A model generated the notes under the pieces. The model had not been told where the DNA came from and did no database searches. It saw only the letters and a program-made list of their open reading frames with translations. The position numbers were made by a program, and so were the translations under genes. From Orobanche coerulescens (taxonomy: Eukaryota > Streptophyta > Magnoliopsida > Lamiales > Orobanchaceae): a stretch of 64,000 nt of DNA. The DNA lies in the NCBI GenBank assembly GCA_033398695.1, contig CM065804.1, positions 32,853,001-32,917,000 on the forward strand. Direction: 5' to 3'. The stretch's first letter is position 1. Each line of letters opens with the position of its first letter. Of this stretch, positions 1 through 10,756 are shown piece after piece.

Positions 1-437
1 TGTTCAATCCCTCGGATTGGTGGCAACCCTGCAGGTAGTTCTTCAGGAAAAACATCAAAAAATTCCTGCAATAAAGATTCAATAGAACTCGGAATTATCC
101 GGTTCCCGGGGTTAGTAGTAGCGCAAACTTTTCGGAAAATAATCAAGTATATGGGTGCATTTTCCTTGATATCTTCTTCAAGTTCCTTTGCACTTACAAG
201 CATGCATTTTCTCAAATTTTCTTTTTCTTTCTTTTTTCATTTTTTCATTTTTTCATTTTTCTCATTTTTTCATTTTTTCATTTTTCTTGCTTTTTCATTT
301 TTTCATTTTCTCGCTTTTTTCATTTTTTTCATTTTTCTCGCTTTTTTCATTTTTTTTCATTTTTCTTTTCCTTTTCTTTTCTCGATTTTCCTTCAACTTC
401 CTTTTCAAGACGAAGTTGATCTTCTTGTATTTGTACC
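1..437 (-). pseudogene. Ty3/gypsy pol fragment: protease-RT linker and start of RT
   Basis: Read on the minus strand, positions 60 to 1 translate to DVFPEELPAGLPPIRGIE. This is the well-known block just before the reverse transcriptase of plant Ty3/gypsy polyproteins, so the RT lies beyond the left edge. Positions 215-372 are a low-complexity tract of T runs broken by CATT, which on the minus strand reads as Lys/Met-rich protein. It probably expanded within the protease-RT linker. The piece continues the protease-containing ORF at 438-1136 and belongs to the same element. It is open at the left edge, so the state of the rest of pol is unknown. Confidence 0.75.
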
Positions 438-1136
438 TTAGTCATGGGAGCTAAGGTAATTTTCTTCCGTCCTTCTCGAATGAGTAACGATTTTCCTTCC
501 GCTCAAAGTAGCATCTCGATCAAAATGCCATGGTCTTCCCAACAAGATATGGCAAGCATGCATCGGAACGACATCACATAGGATTTCGTCTTGATACCTT
601 CCGATGGTGAGAGCCACTAGTACCTGTTTATTAACTCGAACTTCCCCACAATCATTTAGCCAATGTAAACGATACGGTTTAGGGTGTCTTCTTGTTGGAA
701 GATCGAGTTCTTCCACTAGCATAGCGCTAATGACATTAGTGCAACTCCGTTTATCTATTATCACACTACAATTTTTATTTTTAATAAAACAACGTGTGTG
801 AAATAGATTTTCTCTTTGTTCGTTAACTTCCTCCTCTTTTGCTTGAGAACTTAACACCCTCCGAACAACAAGTGCGGGTGCATACTCATACGTCTCATCA
901 TCACTCTCCACCTCTCTTGTCTCTTCTTCTTCTTCTTCTTTTTCGCTTTCCGTTTCAATCTCCCCATCCCGAAGTACCATCACCCGTTTGTTGGTGCATT
1001 CGGATGCTATATGTCCACTACACAGGCACTTATAGCATTGGATGTCCCGGTTTCTCCTTTGGGTGCTTTCGACGGGTTTAGGTTTCCCATCAAATTTTGG
1101 TTTGCTAGTACTCCCAACTTCAAACTTTCCTTTCAA
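438..1136 (-). pseudogene. Ty3/gypsy gag C-terminus (zinc knuckle) and aspartic protease
   Basis: The 232-residue frame opens with a Lys/Gln-rich stretch and a CCHC zinc knuckle (CYKCLCSGHIASEC) that would bind genomic RNA in the capsid. A Glu-rich acidic linker follows, then a retropepsin-like domain ending in ILLGRPWHFD, a block shared by plant gypsy proteases. The active-site loop reads IIDKRSCTNV, where the family normally has Asp-Gly-Gly-Ser or Asp-Ser/Thr-Gly. The glycine is lost, so the protease should be inactive. Upstream gag pieces (1170-2056) are in other frames. The element is dead and the family assignment is firm. Confidence 0.85.
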
Positions 1137-1169
1137 GACACTCCCTTCTCTTTTATCAAAATTTTTAAA

Positions 1170-2056
1170 TTTGTCTGAACTTACTTGAGATTGTTGTTTC
1201 CAAGGGGTAGAGTATCCCGTGGAATAGTTGTTATTGCTCCTCTTCGTAAGCTCCGCTCGATTTTTACCGCCGCATATACCATGTCCTCGAATTCAACAAA
1301 GTGTTGTTTGTCAACTTCTTTAGCTATATCGGCTCTCATCCGTGTAAAAACCGCGCCATGGTGGCCTCTCTCGATTCCCGAACATTGGCGGATCATCAAC
1401 ATCTCCATTTCCTTTCGAAAATCTTCAATGTTTCTCGAGCCTTGTTTTAAAGTTTGTAAGCGAGAAAATAGTTCCTTAAGATAGTAATTAGGAACAAATC
1501 TTTTCGCATAACAACCTTCAATTCTTCCCAACCACTAACCGGTCTATCCGACTCCTCCTTCTCTCGTCACAAGTTGGTCCCACCAAATGCTTGCATATTC
1601 TCGAAAATTCGGTTATTGCTAACCTCATTTTCTTCTCATCTAATAGTTGTGGCAATCGTAAATGGTCTCCAACTTCCTTTCCCAATCGAGATATGTGTCT
1701 GATCACTTCTCCCTTGAAAGATGGGATTTTCATTTGATGTTTCCCATATTCCGATCCTCCTCGTTTCGGACATATCTTCCTCGTCTTCCTTCATACTCTC
1801 TCCTTCCTCCTCGTCCTTCTCGCCCTCCTCGATGTACAAACCTCGGAGTTTCCTCCTCGGAATTCATCGAATCTTCATCATCATAGCCTCCAAATCGAAT
1901 GGGTTCCGGTCCCCTTCGTACGGGCTCCTCTTCTCTACCCTTCGTGAGAGTAGCAATTGTTTCCTCTTGTTTATCTAGTCTTCCGACTATTTGAGCAAGT
2001 TGTTGTACAATATTTTGAAGGATAAGATTTTGCTCGTTTCCTTCGGTTCCAGACAT
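1170..2056 (-). pseudogene. Ty3/gypsy gag, frameshifted
   Basis: The likely start is the ATG at 2056 (MSGTEGNEQN), directly after a long poly(A) tract on the minus strand. The N-terminal part (to about 1735) predicts a short coiled region with a QLAQIVGRLDKQEETIA heptad pattern and an Arg/Gly-rich stretch. A second frame (1518-1733) carries MKIPSFKG and KMRLAITEFS, and a third (1181-1531) carries KRFVPNYYLKELFSRLQTL and GSRNIEDFRKEMEML. In that order these are the conserved retrotrans_gag blocks of plant chromovirus-like elements. At least two frameshifts separate them, so no full Gag can be made. Gag would form the virus-like particle. Confidence 0.8.
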
Positions 2057-2168
<112 letters not shown>

Positions 2169-2553
2169 CTCCTTTTTTTTCTATAAGAAAATTTCCTCAC
2201 AAGATCCTCACGTGTATCGCTCGATCGCTCACACTCGCGTATCTCTCGTTTGGCTTTTTCTTAATTCCTCACAATTTTTTTTTTTTGCCTTTTTCCACAC
2301 AACTTACAAGGTGATTTTTGGTGATTCAAATCAAGTTTCTTCTTGAAAGAACTCAAATCCCACGATCCCCCCAACGATTGCGAATGACGATAAGATAAAA
2401 AAAATGGAAAGATGGGAGCAAAAGATTTTGGAATAGTATAGAATATGGAGCGGGAAAAGTATGATAATTGTTTGATAAGATCGATCAAAATTCGTTCTTC
2501 TCTTCTTCCTTGATAATTTTTTTCTTCTTCTTTTTTTTTTTTTTTTTTTTTGG

Positions 2554-2860
2554 TAATGAAATGAATGGATTGATATTTGATATTCGATCCGCAAGCTTAA
2601 AATCACCAGACGCCCGAAGGCTAAGGAACAAGTTCTTCCCCTGGCCTCGGCTTGAAGAGTTATCAAAAACAATCAAAACCTTCACGACTTATAATTTTTT
2701 TTTTTTTTTTTTTTAGTAATGAAATGAATGGATTGATATTTGATATTCGATCCGCAAGCTTAAAATCACCAGACGCCCGAAGGCTAAGGAACAAGTTCTT
2801 CCCCTGGCCACGGCTTGAAGAGTTATCAAAACAATCAAAACCTTCACAACTATATATTTT
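2554..2860. repeat. Tandem duplication (period about 163 bp) in gypsy 5' leader
   Basis: Two nearly identical units begin at 2554 and 2717. Each has about 140 bp of unique sequence followed by a poly(T) tract of variable length; another T tract (2530-2550) precedes the first unit. The units share blocks such as ATGAATGGATTGATATTTG and GAAGAGTTATCAAAA, with only a few differences. They lie in the untranslated leader between the presumed LTR and gag (minus strand). Confidence 0.85.
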
Positions 2861-3829
2861 TTCTTTTATTTTTTTTTTTTTTGTGTGAAGAAGATGGAAG
2901 ATTTAGAAGATAAAGGAAATAATAGGATGATAAGATAGGAAGATTATGGTAATGAAGGAAAATAGATGATACCACTTAGTTTTGGAATAACCGAGCTCCG
3001 AAGCCAGTGATGCGACCCCCACACGACACGCTATGGTAGCCGACACCGCTAGATGAATTCGTTCCCGGGATGTTTCCAAAATAAGCAAAATGGGGCTTTA
3101 CTTCCAAACCTCTACGTGACACGCCGTAGCAACTCGGAAGGGTGGAATATAAATACTAACAAGATTGCACTTGATAAGTATATAAATCACACAAGGGATG
3201 TTTGGAGACACACTCAACAAAACAAGAAAGCACTCACAAAGGTTTGTTAATACAAACACTCTCAAATTCATAAAATCTTTGGTGTCCTCTTACAACGAAA
3301 CTTCAAGGCTATTTATACCAAAATCTTACACCTAACTCTAGTGTGAACAAGGAAACAACTAGAAACCTACAAAATAGAAAAATCAACATTCAAAGATCCT
3401 AAAATCTGATACAAAGTCAGTCAACATATGTTTAGGTGACAAAATATCAAAGACCAAGATTTTAAGGTGTGAAAACAAGGACAATGACAAGTCACCATAA
3501 ATCCGATGCTGTCTGTTTTATCATTTCTGAGCTCCAATGTCTCGAATTTGGTCCTATGGTCTGAACAATATTTGTAGCTCTCTTTCTTAGCTTTCCATAG
3601 ACACTGAATCACCTGAATCGGATTTGGACGAGTAAGTTATGGCCAAAATACGAGGCTGCTGCGTGTCGATCTTACGCGCGAATTTGATCCTTGTTTGTTT
3701 GATCGTCTTTTCCGATCGTCTTCGACATTAATATTACACGACTCGATTATATACAACTCAAAATATAAAAATACAACTCAAGAAATACAATTCAAATTAA
3801 AATACACCAAGATAAAGTAAACGAAAAAC
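2861..3829 (-). other. Presumed gypsy 5' leader and LTR region
   Basis: No coding content. This stretch lies upstream (minus strand) of the gypsy gag and downstream of an older pol C-terminus. It contains a TATA box at 3310-3317 and, at 2967-2974, the minus-strand octamer TGGTATCA, which resembles the initiator-Met primer binding site. The LTR edges (TG...CA) could not be placed because the base before the octamer is not CA, so the LTR assignment is inferred from order and promoter only. Confidence 0.4.
3310..3317 (-). promoter_or_regulatory. Possible LTR TATA box
   Basis: Minus-strand TATAAATA inside ggTATAAATAgcc. It is correctly oriented to transcribe towards the gag at 2056. Confidence 0.45.
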
Positions 3830-4030
3830 TTATTGTTCGACAACTTCGACACTACTCACGAATTTGTTGTCTTTGATAACATAGTTATTTTTAAACATAT
3901 CAATGATGAGTGTCGATAAATTATTTTTGAACTTCTTTGATCGAGACCTCGTTATTGGTCCAGTCGGCATGCTCAAGTCCTCATCCGGGTTCTTCATAAT
4001 ATCTTGATTCACATCACGACTGCACCTCAA
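3830..4030 (-). pseudogene. Ty3/gypsy pol extreme C-terminus
   Basis: A 66-codon frame ending in a natural-looking stop contains PTGPITRSRSKKFKN. This is the conserved tail (GPxTRxRxKxxK) of integrase in several plant gypsy lineages. Its first residues (LRCSRDVNQD) directly abut an RT/RNase H remnant at 4031, so either an internal deletion removed RNase H and integrase or two elements were joined here. The lineage resembles the element at 1-2056 more than the remnant beside it. Confidence 0.65.
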
Positions 4031-4391
4031 GCGTCCACTTAAATGGTGCTGCCTCCTTCCGGGGTAGCAAAATGAGGGGTTGGGCGATTTTCACATAATC
4101 GCGAATAAAGCGCCTATACTAACCCGTGAGTCCCAAGAACCCCTTTATCGTCCGGGAAACTAGCCACTGCAGTACTGCCAGAACCTTCATTGGATCCATC
4201 CCGACTCCATCCTCCGAAACCACATGATCTAAATACTCAATCGAGAGTTGGGCCCACGTCACTTCGTCGGATTGATCTCAAAGGAAGCAGATGACAACAA
4301 CCGTAAAACCACTTGCAAGTGCCTCAAATGAGTCTGTCTATCAGAGCTGTATATCAAAATATTGTCAAAAAAAAAGACGATCTGGCAAAGA
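4031..4391 (-). pseudogene. Ty3/gypsy reverse transcriptase fragment (palm/thumb)
   Basis: The minus-strand conceptual translation, with stops, reads FFDNILIYSSDRQTHLRHLQ, then a VVSEDGVGMDPMKV block and IKGFLGLTG. It ends APFKWTLEVQ at the start of RNase H. The order matches the RT catalytic F-x-D-D motif (second Asp changed to Asn), the thumb and the connection region. In-frame stops at several sites show long decay. It is continuous with the RT piece at 4736-4853 apart from the insertion at 4392. Confidence 0.75.
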
Positions 4392-4735
4392 CAGGGGTGT
4401 AAGAGGTCAATTTAGGGCTGAAATTCAAACAAAGCTACTCGATACTCGATTCGAGTTGGATTGGTAAAGAGCTTGTTTAGGCTCAATCCGTTAATATAAT
4501 GAACCAAGCTTGGGCATAATTTTTTGTTTGATAAAATGTAAAGCTTGGCTCGAGCTCGGCTCGATTTGAATAAAAATTATAAAATACATATAAAAAAATC
4601 AAACTACTCGAGCTCAATTCGTGTTCGGCTTGAGAAAAGCTCGTTCAAGCTCGGTTCGATTACTAATCAAATCAAACTCAAACATAATGTTTAAAGCTCG
4701 ATAAAATTTCAAACAAGTTTGAACATGCATACGTT
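4392..4735. mobile_element. Unclassified insertion with hAT-like subterminal motifs
   Basis: This block interrupts the RT. It starts CAGGGGTGTAA and is full of direct and inverted copies of GAGCTCGG/GCTCGA motifs, as seen near the ends of hAT-type non-autonomous elements. I could not find a matching inverted repeat at the right end or a target duplication, so the right edge is approximate. Confidence 0.35.
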
Positions 4736-4853
4736 CGGTCTGTTTGGATTGGTTTACATCCCAACAGGCCATTCACGGCAAACCGAGAGGTGGATGGGGT
4801 ATTGCATAGACCGAACGACATGAAGAGCCATTCATTGGCTAGGCAGTAACAAT
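4736..4853 (-). pseudogene. Ty3/gypsy RT fragment (fingers/palm)
   Basis: The minus strand reads NEWLFMSFGLCNTPSTSRFAV, a decayed copy of the (Y/F)EWLVMPFGLxNAPSTF RT block. It lies between two insertions and links the protease remnant at 5271-5690 to the RT remnant at 4031-4391. Confidence 0.7.
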
Positions 4854-5262
4854 TAGGGGTATTCAAAACCGGATATCTGGAATTTCGGTATCCGAAAATT
4901 CGGATAGTAGATTTTGATATCCGATATCCGTATCCGAAATTTCGGATATCCTTATATTCGAAAAAAATATTCGGATTCGGATATCGGATATACGAATATC
5001 CGAAAAAAATTCGGATATAGATATCGAATATCCGAATATCCGAAAAACTTATATTATTTAAAATATAAAAAAAATAAGATTTTTAGGATTTTTCTGATAT
5101 TTCGGATATCCGAATATCCGATTTTTCTGAAAAGTACTATCCGATATCCGAATCTGAAATTCGCCGAAACTTCGGATATCCGAATTTTCGGATATCCGTA
5201 ACTTCGAATTTTCGGATATTTCAGATCAAATATCAGATATCGGATATTTTTGAACACCTCGA
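4854..5262. mobile_element. hAT-type MITE rich in GGATATCCGAA motifs
   Basis: The ends are imperfect inverted repeats: TAGGGGTATTCAAAA on the left and TTTTGAACACCTCGA on the right. The flanking 8 bp are gtaacaat (4846-4853) and tgaacaat (5263-5270), which match at 6 of 8 positions, as expected for an old hAT insertion. The interior is a dense array of direct and inverted GGATATCCGAAT/CGGATAT motifs and encodes no transposase. It is inserted in the gypsy RT. Confidence 0.75.
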
Positions 5263-5270
5263 TGAACAAT

Positions 5271-5690
5271 ATCCTGGTAGGGGGCTTGTCGCATGCGGAA
5301 ATTTGCCTAACCAGGCTTGAATATCAACTGGCAAAGTGGGTGATGACGTGCTGACGTGAGACAATTCCATTAGCCACATAATATATTGCTGGTCCCATCC
5401 CATCTGCCAATTTCAATGAAGCAGCCGATGAAATTTGGCAAAGAACAAGACCCAGTTCCCCCTTCAAAGTCGCCTCCTGGCCCGCATACTCAAACTTCAT
5501 AGTCATCTTGGCCCAATTGGCATTGTCCCCAAGGGTCGATAGCCAGGTAATGCCCAGAATCGAGTTGACTCCACCAATCAAAAATGCATACACCTCAATT
5601 GGAAAAAGAGTGCCTCCTAGGTGTAACCTAAGTAGAACGGAGACGAGAACGAAAAATGGGACGACAATGGGAACGAAAAATGGCAAAAAT
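5271..5690 (-). pseudogene. Ty3/gypsy protease fragment
   Basis: The minus-strand frame holds LGGTLFPIEVYAFLIGGVNS, ILGITWLSTLGD and NWAKMTMKFEYAGQE. These are the flap and C-terminal part of the gypsy retropepsin (compare the LGVxWLxTLG and NWxxLTMxF blocks of the family). The catalytic Asp half is missing. It belongs upstream of the RT pieces at 4031-4853. The right edge near 5690 grades into A-rich unassigned sequence. Confidence 0.7.
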
Positions 5691-6093
5691 CAAAATTTCA
5701 AAAAACAGGTACTACATGAATAAGGGAAAAAAGCTCCTAAATTTGAATCCCAATCCATACATAATTCCAAAGTCACTATTATAACATCATAAGAAAATTT
5801 AACTAAAAATTCAAAATCTTAAAAGAACAATAAAATCAAGCAACACATTTTCACGCACACAAAAAAGAATTAAAGAATTTCAGAAATTATTAAATTAACA
5901 TTCTAAATACACAAAATCACAAACAATCCGATTTTAAATACACAATCACTAAACACAATTATATATAATATATTACAAGACAAAACAACTACAATTATCA
6001 ATTTCAGAAATCAGATCTCAAGAAAGAAGGATGGCCAATAAATGCCAAGTAATAACCCATTAAAGAAAAAGAAAGAAAAAGACAATTGCAAAT
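5691..6093. other. AT-rich unassigned stretch
   Basis: About 400 bp of A/T-rich sequence with no ORF of note and no recognisable repeat ends. It separates the gypsy remnant from the copia LTR. Confidence 0.5.
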
Positions 6094-7106
6094 TTGCGGA
6101 AGCGTAAATTAAATTGCAAAAATTAAATGAAGCCTGGATTTATAGAGGTTCGGCTATAAACGAGCCTACGTCCTCTCTCGGTATCTTTTTCTATAGGTTC
6201 AAGATAAAAACCTTTGCACCTCTCTTCTACGGGTCGAGGGATAACCGTTACAATCACATCTTCTATTGATCCGTGATAAACCACTCGTACTTGCCTTTGT
6301 GTCGGTCTAGGTTAAACCGTTTTCCTTTTCTATTGGACAAGGAATCAACCACTTTAGCTTTCTATGGGTACTAGATAAACCTCACTAAGATAGCGATTGC
6401 GATTCTAATAATGCCGGATCCTTGATCCTAATAACACCGAATCCAATCGTATCTTTTCTTTTACCTCTCGTGTATGATGTTGAATGTATAAAAACTCAAA
6501 CTAACAATATAAGCTCAATATCACAACAACAATAATATCAATATGAATATCTGATCAATGAGATGTTTGCTTGAAGTTGTTGTCTGGAATAATACCAAAG
6601 GAATGGTATTTATAGCCTTCATCACCCAAACTAGCCGTTAGCTCTTCAGACTGCATTACATACGCTATCTTCACTGTATTACATACGTAAGCTCATTTAT
6701 GTACGCTAATCCACCCATGTTACGTACGTTAGCTTCTCCCAGATTTAGTCCAGTAACATTCATTTCTTGTGTTACGTACGTTAGCCATGTATCCATTACG
6801 TACGTATAGGATACATCATTGCTGACGTCATATATCCGTTGCCGCCTTTTTGACTTTGATTCTTCCCAACGTTCATCTGGTTTGAACTCCATTACGTACG
6901 CTATCTAACTCTTCTTACATACGCTAAGCTGCTTCAATTACGTACGTTAAACATCACATGTTACGTACGTTAGTCTTATGTTTTTCCAGTTTTTTGCACT
7001 TCGTTTCCTTCGATGATTTCCTTCTTCTTTTTGTCGTTTTGTTTTGTGTAACAACTTTAATCATCAAAACATTTTTAATACATCTATGGAACAAAATATT
7101 CCAACA
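6094..7106 (-). repeat. Copia LTR, 3' copy of non-autonomous element 1
   Basis: It matches the LTR at 11074-12116 nearly throughout, including the shared blocks GGATTTATAGAGGTTCGGC and CTTTCTATGGGTACTAGAT. It ends ATTCCAACA, followed on the plus strand by ATCTCCC, the complement of a GGGAGAT polypurine tract. This makes it the 3' LTR of a minus-strand element. About 20-30 bp at its left end are lost. The minus-strand TATA box is TATAAATA within 6605-6620, with an ACGTACG array upstream of it (6655-6975). Confidence 0.85.
6655..6975 (-). promoter_or_regulatory. U3 array of TTACGTACG palindromes
   Basis: Many copies of TTACGTACGTTA/GCTA and degenerate forms, spaced 20-50 bp apart, lie just upstream (minus strand) of the LTR TATA box. 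The motif holds overlapping ACGT and GTAC cores, the recognition cores of bZIP and SBP-box factors. An enhancer role is inferred. Confidence 0.6.
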
Positions 7107-7653
7107 ATCTCCCGTCGTCCCGCCGATCGTCACCCTAGTCGTCGTCCCGTCGATCGTCACCCGGCCTCGTCCACCGACGTCACCAGCCCTCTAATCCCCG
7201 CTCGGCTTCGTCCGCCCAGATGAGCCATACCCCACCGCCCGGCGCCCGGTCCCATCGCCCGCCGCCCTGACGCCCTTCGCTTGTCGCTTGCCCGGCCATG
7301 GTAACCCTTTTCCTTATTTTTTTTTATTTTATTTGTTGAATTTATTGTATTTGTTTGATGAATTTGTTTAGATTATGTGATGAATTAGATAAATTGTTTA
7401 ATGAGTTGTGATGCAATATTTGATGAATTTAGTATTTTCAATATTTTGTGTTTAATGATTTGTGAATTTGATGAATTTGTTTAGATTATTTGATGAATTA
7501 GGAAAATTGTGTAATGAGTTTTGATGAAATATTTGATGAATTTGTTTGAGGAGAAAGGAATTTTATAGCCGGCGTTAATCGAAATATTAACGTGGTATGG
7601 CATTGATAATTACTGTTGTGTTGAGTTGTGAATTTGATTTATTTGTTTAGATT

Positions 7654-9967
7654 ATGGATAGAATAAAGAAAGCGTTGGGGAAGAAGTCGACAAAGTCGAC
7701 CACTCCCGATTCGGGAGGAGTTCGGCAGCCTCTAGTAAGGCGGATCCCGCTACACTATACATATCTCAGAGCAGTGTTCGTGCCCGCCAGATACTAGAAG
7801 CTACCGGCATGAACGCTGACGATTTTTTAGGGCGACAGATGAGCCCGCTGCACTAGCGCGGCGTTTGTCCTTTCAGACACCACGGTCGACCCCCTCGCAG
7901 CCGGAGATTCGTATGCCTCCCATACACCGACCCACGTGTAGCCCTCACACATCAGGAGATGTACGGAGTTCCTCGTCCGCGGTGCCCCAGGGTCCGCCGC
8001 CGACTCTATTCATGCCTCCGATGGTTCCGACTATTCCAGAGGTCGATGAGACGGGAGTCCGAGTTCCCGTTCGATTGATTAGCCCTGACGAGGCGTACGT
8101 CTACGAGTCTTGGCCAGACAACATGTTTTGGCGGAGTTGTCGGGTTTCGAAGACGAAACTGTACGATGAGATAGAGAGGGAGAAGGAGAAGGGGAAAAAT
8201 GTAGTCGAGGAGGAGAAGAAAAAGAAGAAGACTCGTGGCCCAGCAAAGGGTCTGGCGCTCGACTCGTACGTAAGTAAGCATGGACATTATGAGATTCCTC
8301 TAGACAGACACGGCCGGCCGATGATTTCTTCGGACGCTGCGGTGTCATATAGCCGTAATGTAGGCTTTGTCATTCGGGATAGAGTCCCCGTTTTGTGGCC
8401 CGATTGGGGGGACGTGCCGCAGTGCGTGAAGGATGCTTTGAACAATGCTATGTCGGTAAGTTAATAAATATTTAATAAGTGTTTTTCAATCAACACGTAG
8501 TTCTTGAAAATGCAATATGTGATGTTTTTAAATTATTGCGTATTTATCTGTTCATAGGTGTGGTTTGTCATTCCCGACTCTCTACTACGTACTTGGTGTG
8601 ACGAGGTGCAATCTACCAAGTAAGTCATTTTAATTTATTTTGTATCTACATTGTTTGCGTAATTTTTTTTCTTACGAATGATATATGTTGTTGAACGTGT
8701 GTTGTAGGTACAAATCTTGGAAAAATGAGATACACGTGTTCTGGACAGCCTGGGCTGATACCCAAGAGGCTACCCCGGAAGAATTCAAGTTCCGGGAGTA
8801 CGAGTGGAAGTGGCTACGCGCCCATTTTCGCGACCCAGAGTTCATGGTATGACTAAAATACCCTCATTTCATTCTTTCTCTTTCAGTTTTTATTTTTTTG
8901 AATTCTAAATATAAACTCGATTTTTTTAAATTAATGTTTCAAAATTTAAAAAATACTTGAAGTTCTGATTTTTTTAAATTAGAAAAAATAGGAACTTCAG
9001 GTATTTCTTTTAAATTCTGGAATATTATTAATATTAAAAAATTGGAATTTTTTATTCAAAAGTGGAAATAAATTGTTTTAATAAAAATAAAAACTAGAAT
9101 ATTATTTTTTTTTGAATTCTAAATATAAATTCGATTCTAAATAATATTTTTTTGAAGGCGATTAGCTTGACCAACACGACCAATCGTGCTGGTCTGACTG
9201 ACCATCACAGTCTGGATTCCCGGTCGTTAGCCAGAGTTGCGCACGAGGCCATTTCTTCTGATTCGTTGGACGCATTTGCCTACGTGACTTAGAAAGCATT
9301 TCCGAACCATCCCGAAGAGCATGTAAGTCTTTTTTTATTTTATTTTGGTAATAAAAAAAATGCTTTTGTATCATACTTTTATTGATATTGAAATATTTAT
9401 TTTTATATTAACTTAGGAGCGTGTGCGGGAGGAGTCTCAGAGGATGCTTGCTGAGATTGCTCGGGAGCAGATCCGGACTTAGCGAGACCGACCTCGATTA
9501 CGCCATTATCGATGATCGATCAGGCCGATCCTTATGTTCGCGCTAGGGTGTGGGGTACCGTCTACCCTCCCAGAGGTAGTCGGTACCGCACTAAGATGAT
9601 GGGAGCCGAGGGTCACCATGTATTGAAAGATACCCCCGGCATCCAGTGCCCTCGCGGACGGGATGCACGGACTGCCTGTCTCGAGTAGCAGTTGAGGGCG
9701 GAGAGGGAGCTCCGAGCTGAGAATTAAAGGAGGACTCAGACGCGGTTACATGAGAGTGAGTAGTCCTAGTCGCGGTTAGAGAGTTTCCAGAGACAGCAGC
9801 AGGCCATGATGGACTATACTCAGGATGGACTGCAGGCACCTGCTCCACCGCCTTCTCTCTTCGGACAGACCCCATCTTCACAACCTCGTGACGAGGATCT
9901 AGGGGATGGTGGTAATCCTTCTACTACTACATTTCGACATTTAGATGATTTTGGCAGTGGATTGTAG
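7654..9967 (+). pseudogene. CACTA-associated Transposase_24-like protein, multi-exon, damaged
   Basis: An intron in the 5' UTR is suggested by a donor after CCATG (about 7304) and an acceptor at 7650, before ATG 7654. Coding exons with GT-AG edges follow: to 8455, 8558-8619, 8708-8846, 9158-9322 and 9417 onward. The phases agree across all four downstream introns. The product has a Pro-rich N-terminus, a Lys/Glu patch (about 8180-8240) and the block GLALDSYVSKHGHYEIPLD...WPDWGDVPQCVKDAL, which resembles the plant Transposase_24 (Ptta/En/Spm) domain. A Gln-rich tail ends at the TAG at 9965. There is at least one frameshift near 7700-7865 and another near 9485-9600. Six premature stops (9290, 9480, 9686, 9725, 9761, 9767) lie where glutamine is plausible. 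Such proteins are thought to bind subterminal repeats. Confidence 0.65.
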
Positions 9968-10229
9968 TTGTGTTGTTGTAGTACTCTTGTATATTTATAT
10001 TTGTGTTACAATTGTGTAAGTGATTTTATTGACGCTACTAGTGTGTTGATGAAATTAATGTTCTTGAATGTGTTGTGCGTTATGTTGCATATAATGTTGG
10101 GCTATTATTGATGGTATTAGTTGAATGTGTTGCGCGTTGATTGTTGTTGATAATGAGAGATGGTGCATAAAAATTGCAGGTGCAAAAAATACAGGTTTTG
10201 GGATCCCAAAATCTGAATTAATTTTTTTT

Positions 10230-10756
10230 TTATATTAGGTTTGAGCCGACGACTTTATAAAGGTCGTCGGCTAAAGTAATTTATTTATTTTTTTAAAAAG
10301 AGTTTTAGCCGACGACATATAAGACGGTCGTCGGCTAAAGTAAATTTTTTTTTTTAAAAAAGGGTTTTAGCCGACGACATATAAGACGGTCGTCGGCTAA
10401 AGTCTATTTTTTTTATTTTTTTAATAATCAGGTTTTAGCCGACCGACTCGATAAGGTCGTCGGCTAAAGTTTTTTTATTTTTTTTTAATAATCAAGTTTT
10501 AGCCGACCGACTCGATAAGGTCGTCGGCTAAATTTTTTTTTTATTTTTTTCCAATAGGTTTAGCCGACGACCTTCCTGTAGTGGTCGGATAAACTTTGAA
10601 CTTTAGCCGACGACTACCAAAAAAGTCGTCGGCTAAACCTTGGCCGACGAATATCGGCCGACGGTTTTTTAGCCGACGGCTGGCGTGATTAGCCGACGAC
10701 TTTGGGGTTTAGCCGACCACTTTAAGTCGTGGGCTAAAGTGTGATTTTTAGTAGTG
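10230..10756. repeat. CACTA subterminal inverted-repeat array
   Basis: Seven to nine modules of TTTAGCCGACGAC followed 10-15 bp later by GTCGTCGGCTAAA, each able to form a hairpin, separated by T-rich spacers. Spacers such as CATATAAGACG and CGACTCGATAAG recur in pairs, which shows recent duplication. Subterminal repeats of this kind are the binding sites of CACTA TNPA-type proteins. Confidence 0.85.

Larger units (their letters stand above)
7114..10756 (+). mobile_element. Truncated CACTA (En/Spm) transposon
   Basis: The right end is clear. Read inward on the minus strand it begins CACTACTAAAAATCACAC, a typical CACTA terminus, preceded by about 500 bp of inverted subterminal repeats. It interrupts the gag of copia element 1 at 10757. 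The left terminus is not found. Element sequence meets the copia polypurine tract near 7107-7114, so the left end was lost by deletion. Inside is a damaged multi-exon gene (7654-9967). The catalytic TNPD transposase is absent. Confidence 0.7.

Noticed and set aside
151..454. Phe/Ser-rich ORFs on the plus strand
   Set aside because: Low-complexity TTTTTCATTTT tract. The real coding sense is the minus-strand gypsy polyprotein.
10230..10740. Regularly spaced repeats resembling a CRISPR array
   Set aside because: The repeats are inverted pairs at a CACTA terminus in a plant genome. Spacers are T-rich and partly duplicated.
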